Source: Arsukibacterium ikkense (GTDB taxonomy: Bacteria > Pseudomonadota > Gammaproteobacteria > Enterobacterales > Alteromonadaceae). From it: 64,000 nucleotides of DNA. Both the position numbers and the translations under genes were made by a program. Below, piece by piece: positions 35,212-43,951 of this stretch (its first letter is position 1; every line of letters begins with the position of its first letter). Where the stretch lies: positions 1-64,000 of the forward strand of contig NZ_LAHO01000013.1 in NCBI RefSeq assembly GCF_000987775.1. The letters are read 5' to 3'. The notes beneath the pieces were generated by a model. That model saw nothing but the letters and a program-made list of their open reading frames with translations, did no database searches and was not told the DNA's origin.

Positions 35212-35916
35212 ATGGCTGGCACAGTGGAAAATTTTGCGGTAATTTATCAGCGTGCCTGCGAACGCAAAGGCGGCGAGCTGGCTGTTAAGGCACTTACCAG
35301 CCAGCCGTTACCAGCGGCAAAGCTGGCGCAGTTACCCGATAGCCTGCTGCTGGCTGAGCTAACCAAAAAAGTATTTCAGTCAGGCTTTGTCTGGCGGGTA
35401 GTGCGGCAGAAATGGCCAGGCTTTTGCGAATTATTTTTCGATTTTGATATTGAAAAAGTGCTATTGCTCAGCGATGAAATGCTGGAGCAAAAAGCCGCCG
35501 ATCCGCGGATCATCCGCAATTTAAATAAAGTATTTACCATCCGTCACAATGCCCTGATGATTTACGATGTGCAGCAAACCGAACACAGCTTTGGCCGTTT
35601 TATTGCCGACTGGCCCAGTGACAACATTATTGGCTTATGGGCTTATTTAAAAAAACACGGGGCGCGGCTAGGCGGTAATACCGGGCCTTATGCGCTGCGG
35701 GCTGTGGGCAAAGATACCTTTTTACTGACTCAGGATATTGAAGGCTATCTGCGTGCATATGGCGTGTTCGATGGTGGCATCAACAGCCAGCGCAGCCAGC
35801 AGCAAATTCAGCAGCAGTTTAACCTGTGGCAACAACAGTCGGGGTTAAGCTTGCAGGAAATCAGTCAAATTGTGGCACTAAGCTGTGGCGACAACCAGCT
35901 AGGCATGCAGCGCTAA
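35212..35916 (+). CDS. DNA-3-methyladenine glycosylase I (Tag)-like protein
   Basis: This 234-aa protein has the Tag-family helical fold pattern: VFQSGFVWRVVRQKWPGF near residue 60, then FDIEKVLLLSDEMLEQKAADPRIIRN and RHNALMIYDV. Tag removes 3-methyladenine from alkylated DNA as the first step of base excision repair. The zinc-binding Cys/His residues of E. coli Tag are not evident, and it is longer at the C-terminus (YGVFDGGINSQRSQQQIQQ), so it belongs to a divergent branch and its substrate is uncertain. Confidence 0.75.
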   Translation: MAGTVENFAVIYQRACERKGGELAVKALTSQPLPAAKLAQLPDSLLLAELTKKVFQSGFVWRVVRQKWPGFCELFFDFDIEKVLLLSDEMLEQKAADPRIIRNLNKVFTIRHNALMIYDVQQTEHSFGRFIADWPSDNIIGLWAYLKKHGARLGGNTGPYALRAVGKDTFLLTQDIEGYLRAYGVFDGGINSQRSQQQIQQQFNLWQQQSGLSLQEISQIVALSCGDNQLGMQR

Positions 35917-36028
35917 GTTACATTGCGCCATATTTGCTTACAAATTAGCTTTGTGGCTAACAAAAAGCCTCTTCTTGTTATTTTAACCCTGTGTTAGCGT
36001 AGTAATTTTGAGCACATGGAAAGTTACT

Positions 36029-36919
36029 ATGCTTCAGATCAATGGCTTATGCAAAACCTACGATAATGGTGTTAAAGCACTCAATAACGTTAATTTAACT
36101 ATTTCTAAAGGTATGTTTGGCTTGCTGGGCCCCAACGGCGCGGGCAAGTCGTCGTTGATGCGCACTATAGCGACCTTGCAAAACGCCGACAGTGGCAGTA
36201 TTCATTTTAACGGCATTGATGTGTTACAAGACCCGGCTGCCTTGCGTAAAACCCTGGGGTATCTGCCGCAAGACTTTAGCGTTTACCCACGGATCAGCGC
36301 ATACAAGTTGCTGGATCATCTGGCTATTTTAAAAGGGCTGACCGACAGCAAGCCGCGCAAAGAGGTGGTGGAAGGCTTGTTAGCCCATACCAATTTATAT
36401 CAGCACAAAGACAAAGCAGTCAGTGGCTTTTCCGGTGGTATGCGCCAGCGCTTTGGTATTGCCCAGGCGTTGCTGGGCGACCCCGATTTACTTATTGTTG
36501 ATGAACCGACAGCCGGCCTGGATCCGGAAGAGCGTAACCGTTTTCACAATCTGCTGGTCAGTTTAGGCGAGGAGAAAGTCATTATTCTTTCAACCCATAT
36601 TGTTGATGACGTGGCTGAACTCTGCCCTGATATGGCGGTGCTGGCCGGTGGCGAAATTTTGCTGCAAGGTAACCCACAGCAACTGGTTAAAGAACTGCAA
36701 GGCCAGATCTGGAGCATTAGTGCCAGCCAAAGCGAGGCAGCCGAGCTGGAGCATAGCCTGCCAGTGATATCGAAGCGCTTATTTGCCGGGCGCACCGTGC
36801 TAAATGTGCTGGCGCCAGAGCCACCTGCAGGCTTTACTGCTTGTGCTGCCAGCCTGGAAGATGTGTATTTTTCTACCCTGCAACATGCCCGGCGTAACCC
36901 TGCCGGCCAGGCAGCCTGA
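36029..36919 (+). CDS. ABC transporter ATP-binding protein
   Basis: This 296-aa ATPase has Walker A GPNGAGKSS (about 34-42), the Q-loop in GYLPQDFSVYP, signature FSGGMRQR, Walker B LLIVDEPTAGLDPEE and the H-loop LSTHIVDDV. It energises the permease/peptidase fusion encoded 6 bases downstream. I take the ATG at 36029 (GGAAAG site) over an in-frame TTG 21 bases upstream. The substrate is unknown. The bacitracin/Na+-type exporter group of ABC-2 systems is the closest general class. Confidence 0.9.
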   Translation: MLQINGLCKTYDNGVKALNNVNLTISKGMFGLLGPNGAGKSSLMRTIATLQNADSGSIHFNGIDVLQDPAALRKTLGYLPQDFSVYPRISAYKLLDHLAILKGLTDSKPRKEVVEGLLAHTNLYQHKDKAVSGFSGGMRQRFGIAQALLGDPDLLIVDEPTAGLDPEERNRFHNLLVSLGEEKVIILSTHIVDDVAELCPDMAVLAGGEILLQGNPQQLVKELQGQIWSISASQSEAAELEHSLPVISKRLFAGRTVLNVLAPEPPAGFTACAASLEDVYFSTLQHARRNPAGQAA

Positions 36920-36925
36920 GGAGAC

Positions 36926-39900
36926 ATGATGTTTATTGCAATGCTCAGGTTTGAACTTAGCTACTATTTACGTCAGCCGTCTTTTTATGTTGTGGTATTA
37001 ATGCTGTTTTTAATCAGCTTTTTGTCGGTGGTCTCTAACTCGGTTAGCATTGGTAGTGGTGGCGAGGTATTAAAAAACGGCAGTTTTGCCATCGCTCAAA
37101 CCCTGCTAACCCTGGGCATTTTTGCCATGTTTCTGGTGGTGAACTTTGTCGGGGCCAGCGTGCTGCGAAACAGTAGCCACCAAATGGAAGAGCTGATTTA
37201 CAGCAAGCCTGTTGCCCCCTTTAGTTACCAGTTTGGCCGCTTTATCGGCAGTTATCTGGTAGTATTGCTGGTGTTTGCGGCGGTGCCTCTCGGTATTCTG
37301 CTGGGCAGTTTTATGCCCTGGGTAGATGCCAGCCGCTTTGGTCCAACCCAATTAAGTTATTATTTTAACGCGTTTTTTCTACTATCCGTTCCCAGCTTAT
37401 TTATTTTATCGGCATTATTTTATGCCATTGCCCGCCGTTTTCGCTCGATGATGGCGCTGTATCTGGTGGCTGTCGTCTTGCTGGTGTTTTATATCCTGGC
37501 CGGCAACTTCGCCAGAATGCCAGAGTATCGCGAGTTAGCCGCCCTGCTCGACCCCTTTGCGGTGCGCACCTATGCCGACATTAGCCGCTACTGGACCATT
37601 ATTGAAAAGAATAATGAACTGGTCAGTTTAAGCGGGGTGTTGCTGCAAAACCGTTTGTTATGGTTAGCGGTAGCGACTGTGTTGCTGGCCATGGCCGGCT
37701 TATTCAAGTTACCCAAGTTAAGCCGGGGTCGTGATAAAAAAACCAGCGCCAAACAGCGGGCTACGCCACTGGTGCTACTCAGTACTCTGCAGCAAAAAGC
37801 CAATGGTTTTCCTGTGGTGCCGATGTTTGTTACCCGGATGAAGTTTGAGTTTAGGCAGGTGATTGTTACCGCGCCGTTTTTTATTCTGGGCTTACTGACT
37901 GTGGTTAACCTGGTGGGGCCGATGTTTGCTGATTTTGGCTGGTATGGTACCTCGAACTGGCCGGTTACCCAGGCCATGGTTAGCGATATTGTCGGCGCCA
38001 TGAGTCTGATTATGGTGGTGGTGACCGTGTACTACTGCGCGGAGGTGGTATGGCGTGAACGCAGCTCAGGCATGGGCGATATTATCGACAGCTTGCCGGT
38101 ACCCAATCTGGTGTTCTGGCTGGCCAAGTTTGTCGCAGTATGTCTGGTTATGGCGCTGCTGTATCTGTTTGCTGTCGCTACCACAGTGGTATTTCAACTG
38201 ATCAAAGGCATTGATGATCTGGAGCTGGCGCAATACCTGGTAAGGCTGGGCTATTTTACCTTGTTGCCCTTTATGCTCATGGTAGTGCTGGCGTTTTTCC
38301 TGCAAGTGGTTAGCCCAAACAAGTATGTGGGCATGGGGCTGTTTGTTGGCTATTACTTGCTGAGTCTGGTGTTGGCATCCTGGGGCTATGGCCACAGCCT
38401 GTATAACTTTGCTATGTCACCTTCTATCGGCTATTCCGACTTAAACGGCTACGGCTGGAGCCTGCAAACGCATAGCTGGTATATGTTGTATTGGGGCGCC
38501 ATTGCTGCGGTATTGTTTATAGTTGGCTATGGTTTGTACCATCGTGGCCCGTTACAAAAGCTAAAAGTACGGCTGCGTCAGCTACCTTACCAGTTGGGCC
38601 GGGCGGGTATGACAACGGCAGCTGCCTGTGTGCTGCTGGCGCTGATAAGCGGTGGTTTTTTGGTCCAGCAAACCCGCTTTGTTAACAGTTATCAAACCTC
38701 TGAGCAGCGCATGGACATGCAGGCCGAGTATGAGAAGCAATTTGCTCATTTAAAAGATACGCCGATTTTAGTGACGACCCGGGTAAAAGCTGAGTTGGAT
38801 ATATACCCGCAGGCCCGGGAAGTACAAGCCCGGTTACTGATGAGTTGGCAGAACAAGTCGGCCGAGCCGATCGAGCGCTTGCTGGTTACTTGGCCGGAAT
38901 ATACCGAGCAGCTGACGATAACTATTAATAACGCTACCCTAACTGAGCGTGATAAGCATTTTCGCCAATCCTGGTTGACCTTTGCTAAGCCGATACAACC
39001 CGGCGAGCAGGTCAGTGGTGAAATACGATTGCTGCGCCAGAATCGCGGTATCAAAGAAAATAATTTTGATTACAGCGTAGTGGAAAATGGCACCTTTATT
39101 AATAACTGGGAACTGCTGCCACGCTTTGGTTATCAGGATAGTTACGAGCTGCAAGATCGGCATGAACGGCAAAAGCGGGGTTTAGCGCCGCGTGAACGGG
39201 CCAACAAACTGGAAGATAGCCGCTTTTATCGGCAAAACTTTTTTGGTCAGGACGGAGATTTTATTCAGTTTGAAGCCGTGGTTTCTACCAGTGCTGATCA
39301 GACTGCGTTAGTGCCGGGCTATTTGCAGCGGCAATGGCAACAAGATGGCCGCAACTATTTCCATTACAAAATGGATAAGCCAATGGTCAACTTCTACTCC
39401 ATTTCGTCCGGCCGCTATGCAGTGGCCCGCGAGCAACATAATGGCATAGCTATTGAGGTGTACTATCACCCCGGCCACCCGTGGAATGTGGCGCGAATGC
39501 TGGAGTCGGTGCGCGACTCCATCGACTACTTCAGTGAGGCATTCGGGCCTTATCAGCATCAGCAAATGCGGATTATCGAATTTCCGGGCTATCGCAGCTT
39601 TGCACAGAGCTTTGCTAATACCGTACCTTACTCCGAGCAAATTGGCTTTTTAACCGACTTGCGGGATCCGGACAACATTGACCCGGTTTATTATGTTACA
39701 GCACACGAGGTGGCACACCAGTGGTGGGGCCACCAGGTTGGCGCAGCCGATGTACAGGGTAGTGCAGTCATTTCCGAAAGCTTGTCGCAATATGCCGCAC
39801 TGATGGTAATGCAGCAAAAATACGGCCAGGGCAATATTCGTAAATTTCTGAAATATGAACTGGATAGCTACCTGCGGGGCCGTTCATCAGAGCGCATTGG

Positions 39901-40489
39901 CGAGCAGCCATTGCTGCGCTCAGAAAACCAAAGTTACATTCATTACCAGAAAGGGTCAGTGGTGATGATGGCCATTGCCGACCGGCTGGGTGCAAGCCGG
40001 CTGAATGCTAACTTAAAAGCGTTTGCCGCGCGCTATCAGTACCGCAATGACCCTTTTCCGACAACTGAAGATTTAGTACGGTTTATCAGTCTGGACACCG
40101 ATGAAGCCGAAGCGGCTTTTATCAGCGATCAGTTTAACTATATCACCCTGTACGATCTGCGTCTGGCCAACACCAGCACAGAGCTGTTGGACGATGGCCG
40201 CTATAAGGTGGTGCTGACGATAATGGCCGATAAACTGCAGGCTGATGAACGGGGCCAGCAAACTAGCGTACCGCTAAATGAGCACATTGATATTGGCCTG
40301 TTTAGTGGCGATCCGAACAAGTTTAGCAGTGACAACAATGTGTTGTACTTGCAAAAACATTTATTGCGAAGTGGCGAAAATGTCATAGCACTTACGCTAG
40401 CGCAGCAGCCGCTGTTTGCTGGTGTGGATCCCTTTGTGAAGTTAATTGACCGCGACAGCGCCGATAATATCGGCCGGGTTAGCCGATAG
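36926..40489 (+). CDS. ABC-2 permease fused to an M1-type aminopeptidase domain
   Basis: In this 1187-aa inner-membrane protein the N-terminal 580 residues hold about twelve membrane segments in two ABC-2 permease halves. The C-terminal half is a periplasmic M1 (gluzincin) metallopeptidase with HEVAHQWWGH (about residue 926) and the downstream third ligand in VISESLSQYAALM. The GxMEN exopeptidase motif is not evident, so substrate handling may differ from PepN. It is paired with the ATPase upstream. The arrangement suggests coupled peptide trimming and transport across the inner membrane (inference). Confidence 0.88.
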   Translation: MMFIAMLRFELSYYLRQPSFYVVVLMLFLISFLSVVSNSVSIGSGGEVLKNGSFAIAQTLLTLGIFAMFLVVNFVGASVLRNSSHQMEELIYSKPVAPFSYQFGRFIGSYLVVLLVFAAVPLGILLGSFMPWVDASRFGPTQLSYYFNAFFLLSVPSLFILSALFYAIARRFRSMMALYLVAVVLLVFYILAGNFARMPEYRELAALLDPFAVRTYADISRYWTIIEKNNELVSLSGVLLQNRLLWLAVATVLLAMAGLFKLPKLSRGRDKKTSAKQRATPLVLLSTLQQKANGFPVVPMFVTRMKFEFRQVIVTAPFFILGLLTVVNLVGPMFADFGWYGTSNWPVTQAMVSDIVGAMSLIMVVVTVYYCAEVVWRERSSGMGDIIDSLPVPNLVFWLAKFVAVCLVMALLYLFAVATTVVFQLIKGIDDLELAQYLVRLGYFTLLPFMLMVVLAFFLQVVSPNKYVGMGLFVGYYLLSLVLASWGYGHSLYNFAMSPSIGYSDLNGYGWSLQTHSWYMLYWGAIAAVLFIVGYGLYHRGPLQKLKVRLRQLPYQLGRAGMTTAAACVLLALISGGFLVQQTRFVNSYQTSEQRMDMQAEYEKQFAHLKDTPILVTTRVKAELDIYPQAREVQARLLMSWQNKSAEPIERLLVTWPEYTEQLTITINNATLTERDKHFRQSWLTFAKPIQPGEQVSGEIRLLRQNRGIKENNFDYSVVENGTFINNWELLPRFGYQDSYELQDRHERQKRGLAPRERANKLEDSRFYRQNFFGQDGDFIQFEAVVSTSADQTALVPGYLQRQWQQDGRNYFHYKMDKPMVNFYSISSGRYAVAREQHNGIAIEVYYHPGHPWNVARMLESVRDSIDYFSEAFGPYQHQQMRIIEFPGYRSFAQSFANTVPYSEQIGFLTDLRDPDNIDPVYYVTAHEVAHQWWGHQVGAADVQGSAVISESLSQYAALMVMQQKYGQGNIRKFLKYELDSYLRGRSSERIGEQPLLRSENQSYIHYQKGSVVMMAIADRLGASRLNANLKAFAARYQYRNDPFPTTEDLVRFISLDTDEAEAAFISDQFNYITLYDLRLANTSTELLDDGRYKVVLTIMADKLQADERGQQTSVPLNEHIDIGLFSGDPNKFSSDNNVLYLQKHLLRSGENVIALTLAQQPLFAGVDPFVKLIDRDSADNIGRVSR

Positions 40490-40582
40490 CGGCGAAGCCT
40501 GGTGGCAATAAAGTAAACTCACTCTGGCAATGGCACAGGGGCAACAGGTACACTGTTGCCCTATCCCTGAGTGAGCCGTTAA

Positions 40583-41359
40583 GTGAGATTGTTGATGTTA
40601 GCGATACCCTTGCTACCCTCTGCTGAGCTAACTGATGTTTATTGCCAGCAATTGCAGCAACAATTCGGCCTTAGCTTAGTGCAAAGCCCGGGTGATAAAT
40701 TTGCTGGCTGGTACCTTAGTATGGTGCAGGGCGCCCTGGTGCTGCTGAACAGCAGTCTGGCAAAACAAGGCGCTATTCTGGTTGATTTTGCCAGTGGCGC
40801 CAGCAGTTACCGGCGTCAGCATGGTGGTGGTAAAAGTGAAGCTATTGCTAAAGCGGTTGGGCTGAACAAAAAGGCGACGTTAAGCGTATTAGATGCAACC
40901 GCGGGTTTGGGGCGTGATGCCTTTGTGTTGGCCAGCCTGGGGGCCAGGGTCACCCTGGTTGAGCGTAACCCGGTAGTAGCCGCCTTATTATTTGATGGCC
41001 TGCGCAGGGCAGCGGCCGAGCCGCAGCTGACAGCAGTAGCCGCCAGAATGCAGCTGTGCCACAGTTCAGCGCTGGCCGCATTAACCACGAGCGAGCCAGT
41101 GGATGTGGTATTTTTAGACCCGATGTTTCCGGCCAGAGAAAAAAGTGCTCAGGTTAAAAAAGAAATGCGCGCCTTTCATGACGTGGTGGGCAGTGATGAT
41201 GATGCTGACAGTTTACTGGCGCCGGCACTGCTACTGGCGCAAAAGCGGGTGGTGGTAAAGCGGCCTGGCTACGCCGGCTGGCTGGCAGGACAGGCACCGA
41301 CTATGGCCGTTACCGGCAAGAATAATCGCTTTGATGTGTATGTGAACGCCGCTATCTAG
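40583..41359 (+). CDS. rsmJ: 16S rRNA (guanine1516-N2)-methyltransferase RsmJ
   Basis: This 258-aa SAM-dependent enzyme methylates G1516 of 16S rRNA. Diagnostic segments are [20 protein letters not shown] (SAM motif I), [14 protein letters not shown] and [20 protein letters not shown], then [14 protein letters not shown]. The GTG at 40583 gives a normal length, and an ATG 12 bases later is equally possible. It lies in the same neighbourhood as prlC and gor, as in enterobacteria. Confidence 0.93.
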   Translation: MRLLMLAIPLLPSAELTDVYCQQLQQQFGLSLVQSPGDKFAGWYLSMVQGALVLLNSSLAKQGAILVDFASGASSYRRQHGGGKSEAIAKAVGLNKKATLSVLDATAGLGRDAFVLASLGARVTLVERNPVVAALLFDGLRRAAAEPQLTAVAARMQLCHSSALAALTTSEPVDVVFLDPMFPAREKSAQVKKEMRAFHDVVGSDDDADSLLAPALLLAQKRVVVKRPGYAGWLAGQAPTMAVTGKNNRFDVYVNAAI

Positions 41360-41396
41360 TACAAATTTACTCAAACTCAACTCAGGGGAAAGACTT

Positions 41397-41870
41397 ATGA
41401 TTAAAACCGGCGATAAATTACCAGAGGTCAGTTTTTCGCAGCTGACCAAAGAAGGGGTAATGAACCCGACTACCAGCCAGATATTTGCCAATAAAAAAGT
41501 GGTGCTGTTTGCAGTGCCGGGTGCGTTTACGCCCACTTGTTCAGCCGCGCATTTGCCGGGCTATATTGCCCTGGCTGATCAGATAAAAGCCAAAGGGGTC
41601 GATGCCATTATTTGTACCGCGGTGAACGACGCCTTTGTGATGAGTGCCTGGGGTAAAAGCCAGAATGCCGAAGAAATTGTATTTTTAGCCGATGGCGGCG
41701 CCGCGTTCCATAAAGCTATTGGCCTGACCATGGAAACCAGCGATTTCGGTGGTGTACGCTCGCAGCGTTACGCGATGATCGTCGAAAATGGCGTGGTCAC
41801 ACAGTTAAACGTTGAAGCACCGAAAACCTTTGAAGTCAGTAAAGCAGAAGTGATGTTAGCGGCACTGTAA
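41397..41870 (+). CDS. Peroxiredoxin (Prx5 family)
   Basis: This 157-aa thiol peroxidase reduces hydrogen peroxide and alkyl hydroperoxides. The peroxidatic Cys48 is in PGAFTPTCSAAHLPGY, which is typical of the Prx5/hybrid group. Cys74 (AIICTAVND) is a candidate for the resolving or glutathionylated residue. No glutaredoxin domain is fused, although GSH from gor could be the reductant. A good GGGGAAAG site precedes the ATG. Confidence 0.93.
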   Translation: MIKTGDKLPEVSFSQLTKEGVMNPTTSQIFANKKVVLFAVPGAFTPTCSAAHLPGYIALADQIKAKGVDAIICTAVNDAFVMSAWGKSQNAEEIVFLADGGAAFHKAIGLTMETSDFGGVRSQRYAMIVENGVVTQLNVEAPKTFEVSKAEVMLAAL

Positions 41871-41881
41871 CGTTAAGGAAA

Positions 41882-41906
41882 CCTCAGCCAGCAGCGCTGG
41901 CTGGGG
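41882..41906. terminator. Hairpin between convergent genes
   Basis: CAGCCAGC (41885-41892) pairs with GCTGGCTG (41896-41903) around AGC, extendable by three pairs. It lies between the convergent peroxiredoxin and glycosyltransferase genes. There is no strong T run, so bidirectional termination is only likely. Confidence 0.45.
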
Positions 41907-41913
41907 TGCTATG

Positions 41914-42825
41914 TTAATTAGCCTGTCGAACACTAACAATTTGCCAGCCGTCAGCACGGTAATGATCAACAATTTCAGTGCGCAGTGGCCGGTGATCTTT
42001 GGTTTTAGAGGTGGCGACATTCATTCTGCCCACGACTTTGCCAAAATCAGGCCGGCAGCTCCAGACACTCAGATCGTCTGCCGGATGCGGCGGCACCAGA
42101 GTTTTAATGCCGCCGTGTTTCAGCGCCATATAGGATAAATGAATATCTTCGCCGTTTTCCCAATGCAAAGGTTGTTCAAACCACATGTATTTCAGGTGGT
42201 CTTTGCGCATAAACCAGGCATGGCCTACTAAATCAACCGGCACCACTTCTGTACTATGTAATCCATTCCAACCGGCTTTGTTTTTATTGGAGTACCCGCC
42301 AGCGGGTGGCAATATCACTCCGGAACCACCCAGAATGCCATCATGCCCGGCCTCTATGGTGTTTAAGCAGTTTTCAAACCATTTTGGTTGCGGTAATACG
42401 TCATCATCAAAAAAGGCCACATAGCGGGTGCGGGCCAGGTTGGCCATAGCAAAGCGCCCCCAGAATAAAAAATTACTGTTGGCTACCACTACCCGATCGG
42501 CCAGGTGCGACACATCAATCAGCTCTTCCTCACTGCTGTTAGACCACACCCAAATTTCGGTGGGGGGCACGGTTTGTGCGCGTAAGGCGGCGATTTGATC
42601 AGGTAGATATTTTGCGCGGCGATAGGCGGTTAAAATGACAGTAATACCACTGTCTTTCGCGGGTGCTAACTCAGGCGCATTTTGTTTAAAAACTATGGTG
42701 TCATGTGGTTTGGCCAGTTGGCGTTTAACGGTACTGCCAAAACGGATCCGCAGCAAGCCCATCACCCGGGTCGTCCACCACCAGCTAATGGCTTGTTTTA
42801 AATTTTTTCTTGGGGTTCTTGTCAT
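41914..42825 (-). CDS. Glycosyltransferase family 2 protein
   Basis: This 303-aa enzyme has a GT-A fold. SGITVILTAYRRAKYLPDQI is the nucleotide-sugar entry strand, and FFDDDVLPQPKWFENCL carries the metal-binding DxD. GSGVILPPAGGYSN and WENGEDIHLSYMALKHGG follow, the latter with the catalytic Glu-Asp typical of GT2. There are no membrane segments, so it acts at the cytoplasmic face. It is close to a second glycosyltransferase and the Kdo transferase, which suggests lipopolysaccharide or surface glycan synthesis. The sugar is unknown. Confidence 0.85.
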   Translation of the reverse strand: MTRTPRKNLKQAISWWWTTRVMGLLRIRFGSTVKRQLAKPHDTIVFKQNAPELAPAKDSGITVILTAYRRAKYLPDQIAALRAQTVPPTEIWVWSNSSEEELIDVSHLADRVVVANSNFLFWGRFAMANLARTRYVAFFDDDVLPQPKWFENCLNTIEAGHDGILGGSGVILPPAGGYSNKNKAGWNGLHSTEVVPVDLVGHAWFMRKDHLKYMWFEQPLHWENGEDIHLSYMALKHGGIKTLVPPHPADDLSVWSCRPDFGKVVGRMNVATSKTKDHRPLRTEIVDHYRADGWQIVSVRQAN

Positions 42826-42862
42826 ACTGTCCCGCCGCTATCAACAAAGATTATGTTATGTA

Positions 42863-43783
42863 TTATTTATTAAACAAGGCAGCCTTAATGCGCCGGTTCA
42901 TCCGGCGCAGGGCAGAAAACCGGCTGGTGGGCTGATAGCGCCCCTTTTGCACATGGCGGATAAGGTACAGATTGTCTATTTCAATGGCGATGCCATCAGT
43001 ACCCAGTAACCAGCGAAAGGCGCGGTCTTCATAGGTTTTCACCCATACCGGCTTAGGCCGCTGATACACGCTAAGCGAGTCGCAGTAACCACATTGCCGG
43101 GCCACATCACCATGCACTATCTGGATAGGGCCGGTGGCTTTTTTATAGTGGCGCAAACTGAATAAACTACCGGAGATATCCGTGTTCAGGTCGACCTGCT
43201 CGGTTAGCACTGTGGCATCAGCCTCCAGCAACTCAGTCGCTTTTAAGGTGCGCGGGAACACCAGCAAGTCCTGGCGGTTTTGTAACTGCTCAGCCAGGCT
43301 ATCAAAACAATTCTCAAAAAACAGCACATCGCAATCGGTAAACCAGACCCAGTCGGCGCTGCTTGCTTTGGCAGCCTGGTTGCGGCCAATAGCCCGGCGC
43401 AACAAGTGCGCTGTGGGCAGCTCCTGAAAATTCCAGCTGACATTAGCCACTTGCAAATGCCGGTATTGCTCCAGCAGTGCCACTGTCTTAGTGTCTTGCC
43501 CGGAATAAAACAAGGTAAAGGTTAACTGACAACGGTTTGGCGGATACTTGACGATAGAGGCCAGTTGATAAGCCAGAAAATGGCTGTACTGCCAGCAATG
43601 GCTGACCACCTCCAGCGACAAGCTGCCGGAGCGGGCGCTGAGTTGTTCGGGCTTTGGCCGGTCAGGTATAAACCAGCTACCTGGCAATAAACCCGAAGCA
43701 GCAAAGCGCAACAGAAATTCTTTAACATTGTCGAGCATTGTTACTTTGGCTACGGCTGTTGGATCTGAATCGACAGTAGACAT
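42863..43783 (-). CDS. Glycosyltransferase, GT-A type
   Basis: This 306-aa protein has a core of VWFTDCDVLFFENC with a DxD metal motif (about residue 147) and a preceding nucleotide-binding strand (QLTFTLFYSGQDTKTVALL). The C-terminal part (YEDRAFRWLLGTDGIAIEID) is where these enzymes place the acceptor-site acid. It is transcribed with the GT2 gene 37 bases downstream and is divergent from waaA-kdkA, so an LPS-core or O-chain role is likely. The donor and acceptor cannot be read from the sequence. Confidence 0.78.
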   Translation of the reverse strand: MSTVDSDPTAVAKVTMLDNVKEFLLRFAASGLLPGSWFIPDRPKPEQLSARSGSLSLEVVSHCWQYSHFLAYQLASIVKYPPNRCQLTFTLFYSGQDTKTVALLEQYRHLQVANVSWNFQELPTAHLLRRAIGRNQAAKASSADWVWFTDCDVLFFENCFDSLAEQLQNRQDLLVFPRTLKATELLEADATVLTEQVDLNTDISGSLFSLRHYKKATGPIQIVHGDVARQCGYCDSLSVYQRPKPVWVKTYEDRAFRWLLGTDGIAIEIDNLYLIRHVQKGRYQPTSRFSALRRMNRRIKAALFNK

Positions 43784-43951
43784 GCACTACTCCAGCGCTG
43801 GGTATCAGGGGGTTAAACCGGCTTTAAAGGCAAAAAGTTTAGCATTAAAGCCCGCCTCAAAACAGATTCTTTTGGTGTCTGCCACCGATATTTGGCATCA
43901 TAGCGGCTTTAGCCTTTACCGGTGAAGTGCCGGTGTATACAGGAATTTATT

